In this document: positions 1-8,319 of the stretch, one piece after another
Numbering within the stretch: the first letter of the stretch is position 1
Layout of the letters: the number at the start of each line of letters is the position of its first letter
Source: an uncultured Prevotellaceae bacterium
GTDB taxonomy: Bacteria > Bacteroidota > Bacteroidia > Bacteroidales > Bacteroidaceae
Direction: 5' to 3'
DNA: 47,162 nucleotides
Assembly (NCBI GenBank): GCA_902792635.1
Contig: CADBAG010000024.1
Location: forward strand, 1 to 47,162
The notes under the pieces: generated by a model
Told to the model about the DNA's origin: nothing
Databases searched by the model: none
What the model saw: only the letters and a program-made list of their open reading frames with translations
Program-made: the position numbers and the translations under genes

Positions 1-81
1 AAAAATGAATAACGAATTATCAACTTGGCTAAGGGATAGCAGAATCAGCATTAAGCTTGCAGCTTAAAATTCTGTCATATC

Positions 82-99
82 CACCCGTACAGGTCGAAA
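82..99 (+). repeat. Copy of 18-bp repeat CACCCGTACAGGTCGAAA
   Basis: The same 18-mer occurs in reverse complement at 14335-14352, and with one change at 14520-14537, where the two copies face each other around palindrome cluster B. Here it stands alone just downstream of the minus-strand membrane protein gene. It looks like a dispersed repeat or a terminal-repeat remnant; its function is unknown. Confidence 0.6.
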
Positions 100-134
100 T
101 ATTTTTGAATTTCGCTGATTTTTAAACATACAAA

Positions 135-1043
135 CTACTCAAAATGGAAGTGATAGTCACCCTTGTCCGGCTCGTCTATCACGATATTTCCTGTATCTGG
201 CTGAAACTTGAAGTTGCGGATGCTGTCAAGTTCTATGTCTTTCATTACGTCAGGAAACATACGCTTAATGAAGATGGCGCGTACTTCGCCCGTGTAGTCT
301 TTCTTGCTGCCCAGTCTCTCAGCTATATTCCAGACAAAGTGCCGTAGGTCAAGGGTGGTAAGCGTGGACTTCAACCTGATGGGGACAGGTGTATGCTGCC
401 AGTCATCGGCCCACTTCCTGATTGCATCACAGAGTTTTTCCAATTCCTCATTATCATAGATATATGGGGACATGGTATGGGTTACATATTCCATGATGGC
501 ATTGATGGTATTCTGTCGCCTTTGTTCCTGCTCACGTTGATATTCCTTGCAGCGTTGAGCATATAGGTCGGGCTGCTCTGAACTCGTCTCTATCGTATCG
601 GCAACCTCCTTTGCCGGTTCTGCTGAATCGGAAATCTCTACACTCGGTTCTTCCAGTTCCTCTGACAAAGGTTCTTGTGCAGATTCGATTTGAGGAGGCA
701 TTTCTGCCAAGCATTCTTGAACTTGCTCTATAATATCGTTGCTAGTTGAAACTTCTGTTTCTGCTTCCTGGTCAGTCAGAAACGTGGATTCTTCGCGTTG
801 TCTGTTCTGCAATCTAAGTGGCACCTCTGCCAATACGGATTGGAACAAATAATAGACCGTCCCCAATAGTCCGCTGGAAATCAAAAAGGTTATCAACTTG
901 GCAAAGTTGTCTTGCCCGAAATCGTTGCCCACCTTCAATGACACGAAGAGGGAGATGGTAAGAATGATCAGACCTGGGCATCCCCACACAAGGCAGTAGT
1001 CCCTTACTGCCATATTTTCTGTCTTGCATTTTACGTTGTTCAT
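135..1043 (-). CDS. Membrane protein of unknown function, probably part of the integrated element
   Basis: 302 residues, not a family I can name. The sequence shows two hydrophobic segments near the N-terminus (about 20-38 and 48-68), then a long Glu/Ser/Pro/Thr-rich, presumably disordered stretch (about 82-160), then a charged, probably folded C-terminal domain (about 165-302) ending in HFHFE. The layout suggests a two-pass inner-membrane anchor with a cytoplasmic tail domain. It lies downstream of the recombinase on the same strand but has its own TAACTTTG promoter box at 1127-1134, so it can be transcribed alone. The start at 1043 is the first ATG after that box. Proteins of this type are seen beside integrases in Bacteroidota mobile elements, which is my reason for grouping it with the element; this is inference. 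Confidence 0.75.
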   Translation of the reverse strand: MNNVKCKTENMAVRDYCLVWGCPGLIILTISLFVSLKVGNDFGQDNFAKLITFLISSGLLGTVYYLFQSVLAEVPLRLQNRQREESTFLTDQEAETEVSTSNDIIEQVQECLAEMPPQIESAQEPLSEELEEPSVEISDSAEPAKEVADTIETSSEQPDLYAQRCKEYQREQEQRRQNTINAIMEYVTHTMSPYIYDNEELEKLCDAIRKWADDWQHTPVPIRLKSTLTTLDLRHFVWNIAERLGSKKDYTGEVRAIFIKRMFPDVMKDIELDSIRNFKFQPDTGNIVIDEPDKGDYHFHFE

Positions 1044-1126
1044 CTTTCTTGTTCCATTTATTTAATTGATTTGTACATTTCGGAATTGTCGGCATCTGCC
1101 AGAACTCGGCTATGCGATTTCCAATG

Positions 1127-1134
1127 CAAAGTTA
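1127..1134 (-). promoter_or_regulatory. Bacteroidota -7 box (TAACTTTG) for the membrane protein
   Basis: On the minus strand TAACTTTG fits TAnnTTTG, 84 bases before the ATG at 1043. A 15-base element shared with the recombinase upstream region (1134-1148 and 2578-2592) abuts it and may be a regulator site. Confidence 0.6.
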
Positions 1135-1148
1135 CTCCGATTATTCCC
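1134..1148. repeat. 15-bp direct repeat ACTCCGATTATTCCC, copy 1
   Basis: Identical to 2578-2592. Both copies lie upstream of a minus-strand gene of the element (91 bases before the membrane protein start here). It could be a shared operator or a recombinase/attachment core; see findings. Confidence 0.7.
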
Positions 1149-1270
1149 GACAGTTCAAAATCTTCCGAAAAAAACGCTTCGTTTTTACATTAGTTTAGAA
1201 ATTGGTCCTATCGAGTATGAAAAAAGAACCAATAATCATACTATAAAATATTGATGGACATGACGAAAGG

Positions 1271-1301
1271 GAAAGAAAAAGGGAGAAGCAACGCCCCTCC
1301 C
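1271..1301 (-). terminator. Probable terminator of the recombinase gene
   Basis: On the minus strand GGGAG and CTCCC arms (1281-1285 and 1297-1301) flank an 11-base loop and are followed by TTTTTCTTTC. It lies about 54 bases after the recombinase stop. The stem is short, so confidence is moderate. Confidence 0.5.
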
Positions 1302-1311
1302 CAAAGATGAT

Positions 1312-1329
1312 ACCTATTATATAATAGGT
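1312..1329. repeat. 18-bp perfect palindrome downstream of the recombinase
   Basis: ACCTATTATATAATAGGT is fully self-complementary. It lies between the recombinase stop and the presumed terminator. Candidates are a protein-binding site of the recombination machinery or part of the 3' end structure of the transcript. Confidence 0.6.
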
Positions 1330-1354
1330 GTCCGATAGAACAAGCTGAAAGTCG

Positions 1355-2500
1355 TTATTGCCCTACGATCTTTAGTTGCACCGTCTTCATCGGTTTGAGT
1401 GTGATGCGGTTAACCGACTCTCGTTTGCTTTCGTCTGCCATGTTCGCATATATCTGTGTGGTCGAAACGTTCTTATGTCCTAACATGTGCTGAACGGTAT
1501 AGACACTCGTACCTGCATCCACCTGAAGCGAGCCGAATGTGTGACGACTGCAATGGAACGAGATTTTCTTGGTGATGCCGGCGGCTTTCAGCCAGTTCTT
1601 CAAGGGCGCCTGTGTCATCTTGTCTGAAAAACCAACAAAAACAGGACCAGTTCCTCGCTCACCAATCAGTTCCAGAGCCTCGTCACTTATGGGATTGTTC
1701 ACCAGTTCCTTGGTCTTCTGCATTCCCAGTGTGACATACATTCCTCCGTCGCCGTATGGCTGTATGTTCTCCCATGTGAGTTGCTTAATATCACTTTTGC
1801 GGAGTCCTGTCAAACAGGCAAAGAGGAAGGCGGTCTTTAAGACGGGATATTGGCATGGGGTGTTCGCCAACCTGACAAGTTCATCCTTGGACAGATGCTC
1901 TTTCTCAGTTGGGATAGTGTCAATACGTTCCAGGAACCCGTTGGGATTCTCCATAATCTTGTGCTCCCTATAGGCAGTATGAAGTACGGCACGGAAGGTT
2001 GACCAATAGCCAGCTACACTATTGATGTGAAGTTTGTGCTCCGTGTGGATAGTCTGCGGAGCGGTCATCAGATACTCACGGAACTTGTTGCATAAGTCAA
2101 CGTTGATTTCATCAAATCGGCACTTGTTGTTGCAGAAACGGGCAAAGTGCTTATAGACGTGCTGCCACTTGCAGTTCTTCTTGTCTGCCTTCTGCTTGAA
2201 GTAGCCAAGGAAGTCACCCTTCATCTTATCACGGTCAAAGAAATCGTATCTCTCATTAACGATACTCTCATAACGACGGCAACGTAGGGCTTCTGCCTTC
2301 TCTCGCATACGGTCGTTGTAGTCCTTCTCCCGTTGTGACTTCGGCTTGGCATAGATGTAGATACCGAGCGATTCATGGCGCATGACCTTCATGGTGGACT
2401 CGTCCCGATAGCCGGGATAGAAGTCGAGATAGAAGGAAAGCTGTTCTCCGCCTTTGATTTTCCGTGTGCGGAGGGTCACGGTCTTGCAGATGTTACTCAT
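1355..2500 (-). CDS. Tyrosine site-specific recombinase (integrase)
   Basis: 381 residues, the usual size for Bacteroidota integrases of mobile elements. Domain order: an N-terminal arm-binding segment (about 1-85), a SAM-like core-binding domain (about 95-190) and a catalytic domain (about 200-365). Visible catalytic motifs are the first Arg in TGLRKSDIKQL, HCSRHTFGSL with the His-x-x-Arg box, and GHKNVSTTQIYANM with the second His and the nucleophilic Tyr. It should cut and rejoin DNA to integrate or excise the element through a covalent 3'-phosphotyrosine. A small inverted repeat (GTGGAG/CTCCAC, 2530-2546) lies before the start. Attachment sites could not be located, so whether the element is still mobile is unknown. 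Confidence 0.93.
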   Translation of the reverse strand: MSNICKTVTLRTRKIKGGEQLSFYLDFYPGYRDESTMKVMRHESLGIYIYAKPKSQREKDYNDRMREKAEALRCRRYESIVNERYDFFDRDKMKGDFLGYFKQKADKKNCKWQHVYKHFARFCNNKCRFDEINVDLCNKFREYLMTAPQTIHTEHKLHINSVAGYWSTFRAVLHTAYREHKIMENPNGFLERIDTIPTEKEHLSKDELVRLANTPCQYPVLKTAFLFACLTGLRKSDIKQLTWENIQPYGDGGMYVTLGMQKTKELVNNPISDEALELIGERGTGPVFVGFSDKMTQAPLKNWLKAAGITKKISFHCSRHTFGSLQVDAGTSVYTVQHMLGHKNVSTTQIYANMADESKRESVNRITLKPMKTVQLKIVGQ

Positions 2501-2529
2501 ACTTATATATTTTATTGTTAGTAATCATG

Positions 2530-2546
2530 GTGGAGCGTTTCTCCAC
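2530..2546. promoter_or_regulatory. Inverted repeat upstream of the recombinase gene
   Basis: GTGGAG, five bases, CTCCAC, 30 bases before the recombinase ATG. It would lie in the 5' untranslated region or near the promoter and may be an operator or RNA hairpin. No good TAnnTTTG box is visible here (nearest TTCCTTTG). Confidence 0.4.
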
Positions 2547-2577
2547 GGGTGCAAAGGAACTCAATGATGACATGCTG

Positions 2578-2592
2578 ACTCCGATTATTCCC
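2578..2592. repeat. 15-bp direct repeat ACTCCGATTATTCCC, copy 2
   Basis: Identical to 1134-1148. Copy 2 is continued by bases that make the local palindrome GATTATT-CCC-AATAATC, 78 bases before the recombinase start. Confidence 0.7.
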
Positions 2593-2627
2593 AATAATCA
2601 CTGAATAATCCGTCAGTATGGTAGAAT

Positions 2628-3590
2628 TTAGTATCCAGCGGGCATCATTCCCAAGGATTTCCGTTCCTCCATCACCTTCTCCACATCGGAACGGAGCAGG
2701 AGGTTAAGCCGTCCGACCTTTGTTTTCTCAATGTGCTTTACCTTGACGATGTGGCAGATGTTGGCTTTGGTCAATCCGTAGAGTTGCTGCACTTGCTCCA
2801 CGGTATAATAGTTCTCATCAGAAAGGAGGTCGGTACGACGGAACTCATCAAAGTGGCTTTGAGAGTAGTAGGTGTGTCCGTACTCACGCTTGGTTGGAAT
2901 CTTGTGGCGATGGGCGTAGGAACGAACTGCCGTTAGATTGATGCCGTATCGGTCTGCTACTTCCTGTGGTGACAGCCAATCGACGATAGCATCAAGGTCT
3001 ATGGTAGTGCCAAATACTGCATCAATGTGTTTCTTGCTGTAATAGTTTCGTCCTGCAATACGGCACATTGGAATCTGGTGACGCTTCGCTGATGCATAGA
3101 GCCAAGACTGCTTGACCTTATAAATCTGCTTTACCTCCTCGCCAGAGTAGTATTCAAGTACTTCATCGGTTGCACGTTCCTTCTTTGCCTTGTCCTTTGC
3201 AGAATTCTTTATTTTCTTGGAAACAGACTTCTTGGGCTTAGTACATGGTAGGACACGGTTATAAGGATTGGCCGCAAACATCTTCTCGATGTCACTCCTG
3301 CGGACAAGAGCCATTCGGCTGCTCAGCCGTGAGGCAGGCAACTTCCCTTGTTCTACGAGTTTATAGACATATTGACGGGTACAGCCTAAAAGGATGGCTG
3401 CCTTGGAAAAGGTCAGGTACTCCTGCTGCTGGAGCTCCATCACTGGCTCAACACTCCGAAGGAAATCCCTCTGTCTCTTTTTCTTGTTTTCCTTCGCTTT
3501 CTCGGCACATTCCTCTGAGCAGTACTTCTGCATTCCACTGTTTGTGGTGAAAACATTGCCACAATAAGCACATTTTCTGGTCTTTGGCAT
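2628..3590 (-). CDS. Zinc-ribbon protein with four excisionase/MerR-like HTH units
   Basis: 320 residues. The N-terminus has a Cys4 ribbon (Cys7, Cys10, Cys24, Cys28). Four segments of similar plan follow, at about 58-108, 148-195, 204-250 and 256-312: each reads as a helix-turn-helix (for example FSKAAILLGCTRQYVYKLV and SPQEVADRYGINLTAVRSYA), then a basic strand-like part with R/Y residues and a D-I/V-E/D helix. This is the HTH_17/excisionase fold in tandem. Expected role: DNA binding near the attachment sites, as a recombination directionality factor and/or regulator of the recombinase gene that lies 127 bases downstream. A Lys-rich linker (about 118-140) separates units one and two. The fold call is good; the function is inferred from position. 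Confidence 0.8.
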   Translation of the reverse strand: MPKTRKCAYCGNVFTTNSGMQKYCSEECAEKAKENKKKRQRDFLRSVEPVMELQQQEYLTFSKAAILLGCTRQYVYKLVEQGKLPASRLSSRMALVRRSDIEKMFAANPYNRVLPCTKPKKSVSKKIKNSAKDKAKKERATDEVLEYYSGEEVKQIYKVKQSWLYASAKRHQIPMCRIAGRNYYSKKHIDAVFGTTIDLDAIVDWLSPQEVADRYGINLTAVRSYAHRHKIPTKREYGHTYYSQSHFDEFRRTDLLSDENYYTVEQVQQLYGLTKANICHIVKVKHIEKTKVGRLNLLLRSDVEKVMEERKSLGMMPAGY

Positions 3591-3918
3591 ACTTGCAATA
3601 TTTGTTGGTTCAACATTTCTTTTGTTGTACCTCTCCGCAAGTAATCACAAGTAAACTCTCGACATCCTTTGTCAACTTTCGCCACAACATTACTTTTTTC
3701 AAACTCGGGTCAGAGATCAGTCAACTATTGTAACCTGTCAGCAACCATTGTCAACTCTGTCCACGATGTGGCAAAAATAAAGCCTCGTAAATTCCCTGCG
3801 GTAGAAATACGTTGCAAATTTATAGGGAATTTCCGAAGCAACCAAAAACAGTCTCCGAAGTGTTAAAATCTAAAAGTAGCTGTAATACAACGATTTAAAT
3901 TCGGTCAGTTTTCGTTGT
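3591..3918. other. Intergenic region with three GTCAACT repeats
   Basis: No convincing gene. GTCAACT occurs at 3671, 3720 and 3750, with a related TGTCAGCAA at 3736. These are upstream of the multi-HTH gene and could be its binding sites or part of an attachment region. No clear TAnnTTTG box was seen. Confidence 0.45.
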
Positions 3919-4548
3919 TCATGGTAGTTTAGAGGTCTCTAAATACATACCACCGAAAGTGCCTTTGTCTGAACTCTCGATTATTCCTATACGATACTTT
4001 GTGCCGTCATCATTAAAGCTGTTGTAGATGCCTTCTATAGGATTTGAAGAATTGGCTGCAATCTTTTTTATAACATTTTCCAAAGAATCGTTATCTAAAG
4101 AAAGAAGACCATTATCTTTTGTAGATGCTAATGACTTTGGAGTGAACTTGTAATTCAGATTGGTTATTTGATCGAAAATTTTATTCAATGCTCTTTTCAT
4201 ATCGCCTTTAGCACTAAAAGAGATGCCATAAGCCTTTGATGTGAATATAATATCGCCAGCAACATTCTTAAGTGTCAATTCCAAGCTACTGTGTCCATCA
4301 TACACAATATCGTATTGATAATCGGCAATTAATGCCTCTTCCCCTTGCTCTCTGCTTAATTCCGGAAAATCATCAAGGCGAACGATTTTAAAACCAAGCT
4401 TGGTAAAGAACTTCTCCATCCTGATTTCCACATCAAACGGATTACCTTGGCTATTAATAGCCAAGTACCTGTAACCATTGATTCTGTGTGCACCTATTCC
4501 GATAACTCCAAGAATGAGCACAATCATCAAAATAATAATACGTTTCAT
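3919..4548 (-). CDS. Membrane-anchored or secreted protein of unknown function, possibly 3'-truncated
   Basis: 209 residues. A hydrophobic N-terminus (MKRIIILMIVLILGVIGIGA) acts as a signal or single-pass anchor. No lipobox Cys is visible. The body is mixed alpha/beta with no catalytic motif I recognise. The last about 45 residues (NPIEGIY...YRIGIIES...) resemble a beta-rich domain that in other Bacteroidota envelope proteins runs longer; here it stops soon after GGMYLET with SKLP. The stop lies close to the multi-HTH gene of the element, so the 3' end may have been lost on insertion. AT-rich compared with the core genes. Function unknown. Confidence 0.65.
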   Translation of the reverse strand: MKRIIILMIVLILGVIGIGAHRINGYRYLAINSQGNPFDVEIRMEKFFTKLGFKIVRLDDFPELSREQGEEALIADYQYDIVYDGHSSLELTLKNVAGDIIFTSKAYGISFSAKGDMKRALNKIFDQITNLNYKFTPKSLASTKDNGLLSLDNDSLENVIKKIAANSSNPIEGIYNSFNDDGTKYRIGIIESSDKGTFGGMYLETSKLP

Positions 4549-5359
4549 ATATTATAATATCGGTTGATTATTCTTCTACATTTTTATGAAACAACGGTTC
4601 AATTAGTTCTGTTTCACTAATTCATCAACTTCGTATCTGACAATCGTCCAAATAGTAGTGACAATTAGAAACTTCCTATATCACCAATGGCATATTCATT
4701 ATTATAATAGCACACCAAAGTAACTAAGGCGACGATAATCACCACAGACGGAATTACTGTATGAAGACAAGTCTTTGACATGCTCAACACCTTTTGAATC
4801 ATCTTGCAGTCCCATCAAGAAATACTGATAATAACCTATTTTTATACACATGAAAATGGCGTGGAACTGCATCCGTTACCCATTCCACGTCACGAGGCTC
4901 TAGCATTGCCCAACTCTGTCAGAACGAGCAACGTAGAAGCCCACGCCTGTATGTATACAACTCCATAATGCCATACTACATAAGAGTATAGACAGAAGTT
5001 GGTGAATACACACCCATGGGCATCTATCGTCGCGTTGTTCCTTGACAGAGATTGAAACTGCTAGATTTCGTGACGTCAAGAACAAGCGTTAGATAAACGC
5101 CTTAATCACATATATGATTCCCCAATGCAAAAACACTCCTCTTGAGCACTTCTTTCCCGTCCTACGCATGGGCTCCCATCATAATTAACGGCAACCACAA
5201 GGACATCGAACATGGTTCATCATCACAAAATTAGATATTATTTCTCACATAAACAAAACTTTGACAGGATATTTTTGATTTTCTTCTATGTACGTATATA
5301 AAGACGACATTGAATATGACCTTAATATATGAGTAGTATATGAAACTACTAAGCGTCTA
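4549..5359. other. 811-base region without a convincing gene; contains one hairpin
   Basis: Short open frames exist (for example 4900-5085, minus) but have no recognisable protein features. A 7-base inverted repeat (CGTGGAA/TTCCACG, 4860-4866 and 4883-4889) forms a hairpin. The stretch 4860-5085 is less AT-rich than its surroundings and could be a structured RNA or a decayed gene. I could not identify it. Confidence 0.5.
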
Positions 5360-5584
5360 CTACTTGCTCAAATCGTCTTTATGTTCATCAACATACATCT
5401 TCACGATGCCGTTGATGATATGCTTGACACTTGATGGCTTGCCACATTTGAGATTGAGCATCTCGAGCTGATGACAGAGGTCTGCATCAATCCATACCTG
5501 CTTCTCCTTCGGCTTCTTCGCCTTAGAGATGGCGGCAGCCTGCCACAAGTCATCCAGGGTCGTTGATGTGGATGGGCGGGGGGG
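5360..5584 (-). pseudogene. 3' fragment of a mobile-element gene
   Basis: The frame is open from 5584 down to the TAG at 5360-5362 and has no ATG; the only usual start inside it is a TTG at 5546-5548. The frame above that reads on into PPRPSTSTTLDDL, which looks like protein sequence and not like a leader, and stops in the end of the neighbouring surface-protein gene. The readable end (KEKQVWIDADLCHQLEML then a helix-rich tail ending DEHKDDLSK) resembles the C-terminal domain of small basic proteins of Bacteroidota conjugative or mobilizable elements (DUF3408-like, tentative). I read it as the C-terminal remainder of a gene cut near the poly-G run at 5578-5584. Family assignment is weak; the missing 5' end is seen in the sequence. 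Confidence 0.55.
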
Positions 5585-5588
5585 AAAC

Positions 5589-8105
5589 TTACTTATTTAC
5601 CAACGGTGTACCGTCTTGACAAAAACCTTGCGCTGAGACAGTGAAATGACGGGACGTGGAGTTGTCCTTGAATTTCAGGTTAGACTTGCCCTCACCGTCA
5701 AGTTCTACATTGGGATTCCAATACAGTGTGCGGCGATAGTCGAATCCAGCCATATCTGATCCTGTGAGCGACATCATCTGCTTATAATCCTCTTTGATGG
5801 TAAAGGCATTGAACGTAGTGTTACGGTAGCCCTTCGGCGTCGGTTCATCTGAACGTGTATAAATAAAGATTGTAGCATAATGTCTGCCTTCAAACTGTGG
5901 AGCAGCAATGAAACGTTTCCAGTCATCATTGGCCGTAGATATATAGACGGACCTCGCCTCACTGATATCAAACGGTATGTGATAATTTGTTGTAGCATAC
6001 TCTTTGTCGACAGTGGGATCCTTGGCTTTCAGGCCTCCAAGACTTGTGCCGCAGACAAACCAGTTGTTGACAATCCACATGATGCCGTGCCCTCCATAGG
6101 ACGGACCGTCGCCATAGAGATTGCCGTATGCAATCTTCGCACAATACTCACCTGTGATGTTGTCATTGCCGTCAAAAAGCGAGTTGTGCGCCTTGAGCCA
6201 GTCGATGAGCGTGGGTGCTTCCTCACCTCTATCTGCAATAGCATCCGCAGCCTTTACCATATCATAGTACACTGAGGCGTATCTTGCGCCAAGGCCTTCA
6301 CGCTCCCAGAACTCCCGTGGGGTCTTCCATATCTTACGTGCCTTGACCTCTACATTCTTAAGCCAGTGAGCACGCAAATCCATAGGAATGCTGTCGATAT
6401 GTCCTTTGTCGAGCGAGAACGTAAAATCGGGCTTTATCGATGCATCATTATTCATGCTGTACCATGTCGGCATGCTGACACTCGGTGAGAATTCGCGGTT
6501 CACCGTGATGTAATATCGCTTACTTTTGTCGTTCAATGTTGTATGCATCCTCATGTTCCACTCCCCCACACAGTCGGGCACCGTGAAGACATAATAGCCG
6601 GTGCTGTCTGTAGTGACATTTCCTGACAGCCTGCTGCCAAGCCTGCTGGTTAGCTCTATGCTCAGGTTGGCACCATTAACTTTGCTCCGCCTGTTATAGG
6701 GTTTCAGCCTTCCGTCAACAAGTAGCCCTTGCTCTATGGGATAAGTCTTTTTCCAATCTTTTGCACCGTCCATGCTTTCCACATCATACTTGCGCCAGCC
6801 CTGCACCAGCATCAGCAGATCTGTGGCCTTGCGGTGGAGTTCATCATCTGCCTCAAGATAATATTCAGGGTTATGGATATATCCTTTCAGGTCGCTTGAC
6901 AGAAGGTACCAGGCTGCTGCATTGTGAGTGTCAGCAACAAGTTGCGTCTCAGCATCACATACAGACAACGACAGCGAAGCATTGGGCACAGTCTTCACTT
7001 GAAGGCTCATCTCCTTATCGGGCCAGATTGTTGAATCATTCATTGTCACTTTCAGCCCTCTGCCCATAGCATGCGGATAATTGAAGACCATACGGCTGCA
7101 CAGCAGATCCCCGCCGGTGTTCACGAGCACAAGCTGTGAGCAACCGCTTAGCATATCCTTGCGGGCAAGTGGACTGACTACCTCCCGCGCTCTGCCATTG
7201 TGAATGAGCAGGGTCACAAGGCCCTTTGAGGTGATGCCTCTTGAAGTATGGACAGTCCATGTGATGCCATCGGGGCCTGTCGCATCAACGGTCATCGCAC
7301 AGCCAGATCCGTCCGCTTCCGGAAGTTCAAAGTCTTTTTTCTTGCCATCGGGCAAGACAAGCTGAAGACTTGCACGGTTTCTTCCGGGGGTATAGGAAAA
7401 CACGCCACGGCCCTCGTGCAGGGTCGAGACTTTTGCCACGGCCTTGTTGTCCACCATCAGTCTTCCTGTTGCACTCACAGCCCTGCCCAGGCCGTCGGTA
7501 ACTTCGAAAGCGACATTGCCCTTCAACCCTGTGACCATCTGTCCGCCCTCGGGATAGAAATGTACGAAATAGCGGGATGAGTCTCCATTAACGGCATCCG
7601 GATTTTTCCCATCAATCGAGAACGATGGCTGGGCAGAGATAGCCTTTTCCGAGTAGTCTCCTTCATGGGCCGGCTTTTTGAATATAGGTATGACGCGGGA
7701 GAACACGCCGTCTGTGCCCCAATTGAGCATGTAGCGCGTGTAGGCCCTTACCTGATAAAAGCCCGACTGGGTGAATCGACTGAGGAGAAACTGACCATTA
7801 GCCGTGCCTCTTTCCACAACGCTCTTCTCGGTCTGCACCACCTGGCCGGAAGGATCGATAAGCTCCACGTAGAGTACACGGCTCAGACTGCCCAGACTGT
7901 CATTGTCCGTACGGAAGAGGTAAGCCTTCCACCATATTATCTCGTTCAGATAATAGGCAGTGTTGTCCAAGTGAACAAACACCTTCTCACGGGGGTATCG
8001 GGTATTGAAATTATTGATGGCTGTCGCAATGCGGCTGCCAATGCTCTCTTGAGCTATGCCGGATATTGAGAGAATACATAATAATATCAATATGCACTTT
8101 TTCAT
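5589..8105 (-). CDS. Exported MG2/plug-type surface protein
   Basis: 838 residues with an N-terminal signal peptide (hydrophobic core LILLCILSISG, likely cut after IAQ). An N-terminal part (about 25-155) starting with the phrase REKVFVHLDNTAYYLNEIIW is typical of Bacteroidota proteins with macroglobulin MG2-like domains; a second MG-like segment follows FYPEGGQMVTGL (about 185-270). The part near LKNVEVKARKIWKT (about 570-600) begins a TonB-receptor plug-like domain, and the end LYWNPNVELDGEGKSNLKF... is a beta-rich tail usual for full-length members. No TonB barrel is present, so it is probably an outer-membrane-associated or periplasmic protein; substrate unknown. It has its own TATCTTTG box at 8133-8140. 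Confidence 0.85.
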   Translation of the reverse strand: MKKCILILLCILSISGIAQESIGSRIATAINNFNTRYPREKVFVHLDNTAYYLNEIIWWKAYLFRTDNDSLGSLSRVLYVELIDPSGQVVQTEKSVVERGTANGQFLLSRFTQSGFYQVRAYTRYMLNWGTDGVFSRVIPIFKKPAHEGDYSEKAISAQPSFSIDGKNPDAVNGDSSRYFVHFYPEGGQMVTGLKGNVAFEVTDGLGRAVSATGRLMVDNKAVAKVSTLHEGRGVFSYTPGRNRASLQLVLPDGKKKDFELPEADGSGCAMTVDATGPDGITWTVHTSRGITSKGLVTLLIHNGRAREVVSPLARKDMLSGCSQLVLVNTGGDLLCSRMVFNYPHAMGRGLKVTMNDSTIWPDKEMSLQVKTVPNASLSLSVCDAETQLVADTHNAAAWYLLSSDLKGYIHNPEYYLEADDELHRKATDLLMLVQGWRKYDVESMDGAKDWKKTYPIEQGLLVDGRLKPYNRRSKVNGANLSIELTSRLGSRLSGNVTTDSTGYYVFTVPDCVGEWNMRMHTTLNDKSKRYYITVNREFSPSVSMPTWYSMNNDASIKPDFTFSLDKGHIDSIPMDLRAHWLKNVEVKARKIWKTPREFWEREGLGARYASVYYDMVKAADAIADRGEEAPTLIDWLKAHNSLFDGNDNITGEYCAKIAYGNLYGDGPSYGGHGIMWIVNNWFVCGTSLGGLKAKDPTVDKEYATTNYHIPFDISEARSVYISTANDDWKRFIAAPQFEGRHYATIFIYTRSDEPTPKGYRNTTFNAFTIKEDYKQMMSLTGSDMAGFDYRRTLYWNPNVELDGEGKSNLKFKDNSTSRHFTVSAQGFCQDGTPLVNK

Positions 8106-8132
8106 ACAAGCTGAGTTTTGAGATTACGGTTA

Positions 8133-8140
8133 CAAAGATA
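8133..8140 (-). promoter_or_regulatory. -7 box (TATCTTTG) for the MG2/plug protein
   Basis: Minus-strand TATCTTTG fits TAnnTTTG, 28 bases before the ATG at 8105. Confidence 0.65.
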
Positions 8141-8256
8141 GGAAAAATAACAGTTGCTTCCAAATTTCAGCGCCAATTGTTTAATATCAAAAAGGTGAAG
8201 GTGGTTAGAAAAACTTCTAAAAAACAGATGGGCATTTTAGTCTTCTCAATCAAAAA

Positions 8257-8301
8257 GTTACACTTATGTAACTTACATTTATGTAACTTTTTGTATCTTT
8301 G
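8257..8301 (+). promoter_or_regulatory. Promoter with two tandem palindromes upstream of ATPase 1
   Basis: Two 15-base copies, TTACACTTATGTAAC (8258-8272) and TTACATTTATGTAAC (8273-8287), lie head to tail; each is palindromic (TTACAT/ATGTAA in the second is perfect). They occupy the -33 region directly before the -7 box TATCTTTG at 8294-8301; no TTTG -33 element is seen. This is what an operator for a dimeric regulator would look like. The start codon is only about 19 bases after the box, so the leader is very short. Confidence 0.7.
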
Positions 8302-8319
8302 CAACGGATATAATTCTGA

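Noticed and set aside
3440-3685. 81-codon minus-strand frame at the start of the multi-HTH gene
   Set aside because: Overlaps the HTH protein out of frame and has no recognisable features.
4900-5085. 61-codon minus-strand frame
   Set aside because: Cys/Trp-rich, atypical composition, no promoter box; kept only as part of the unidentified region.
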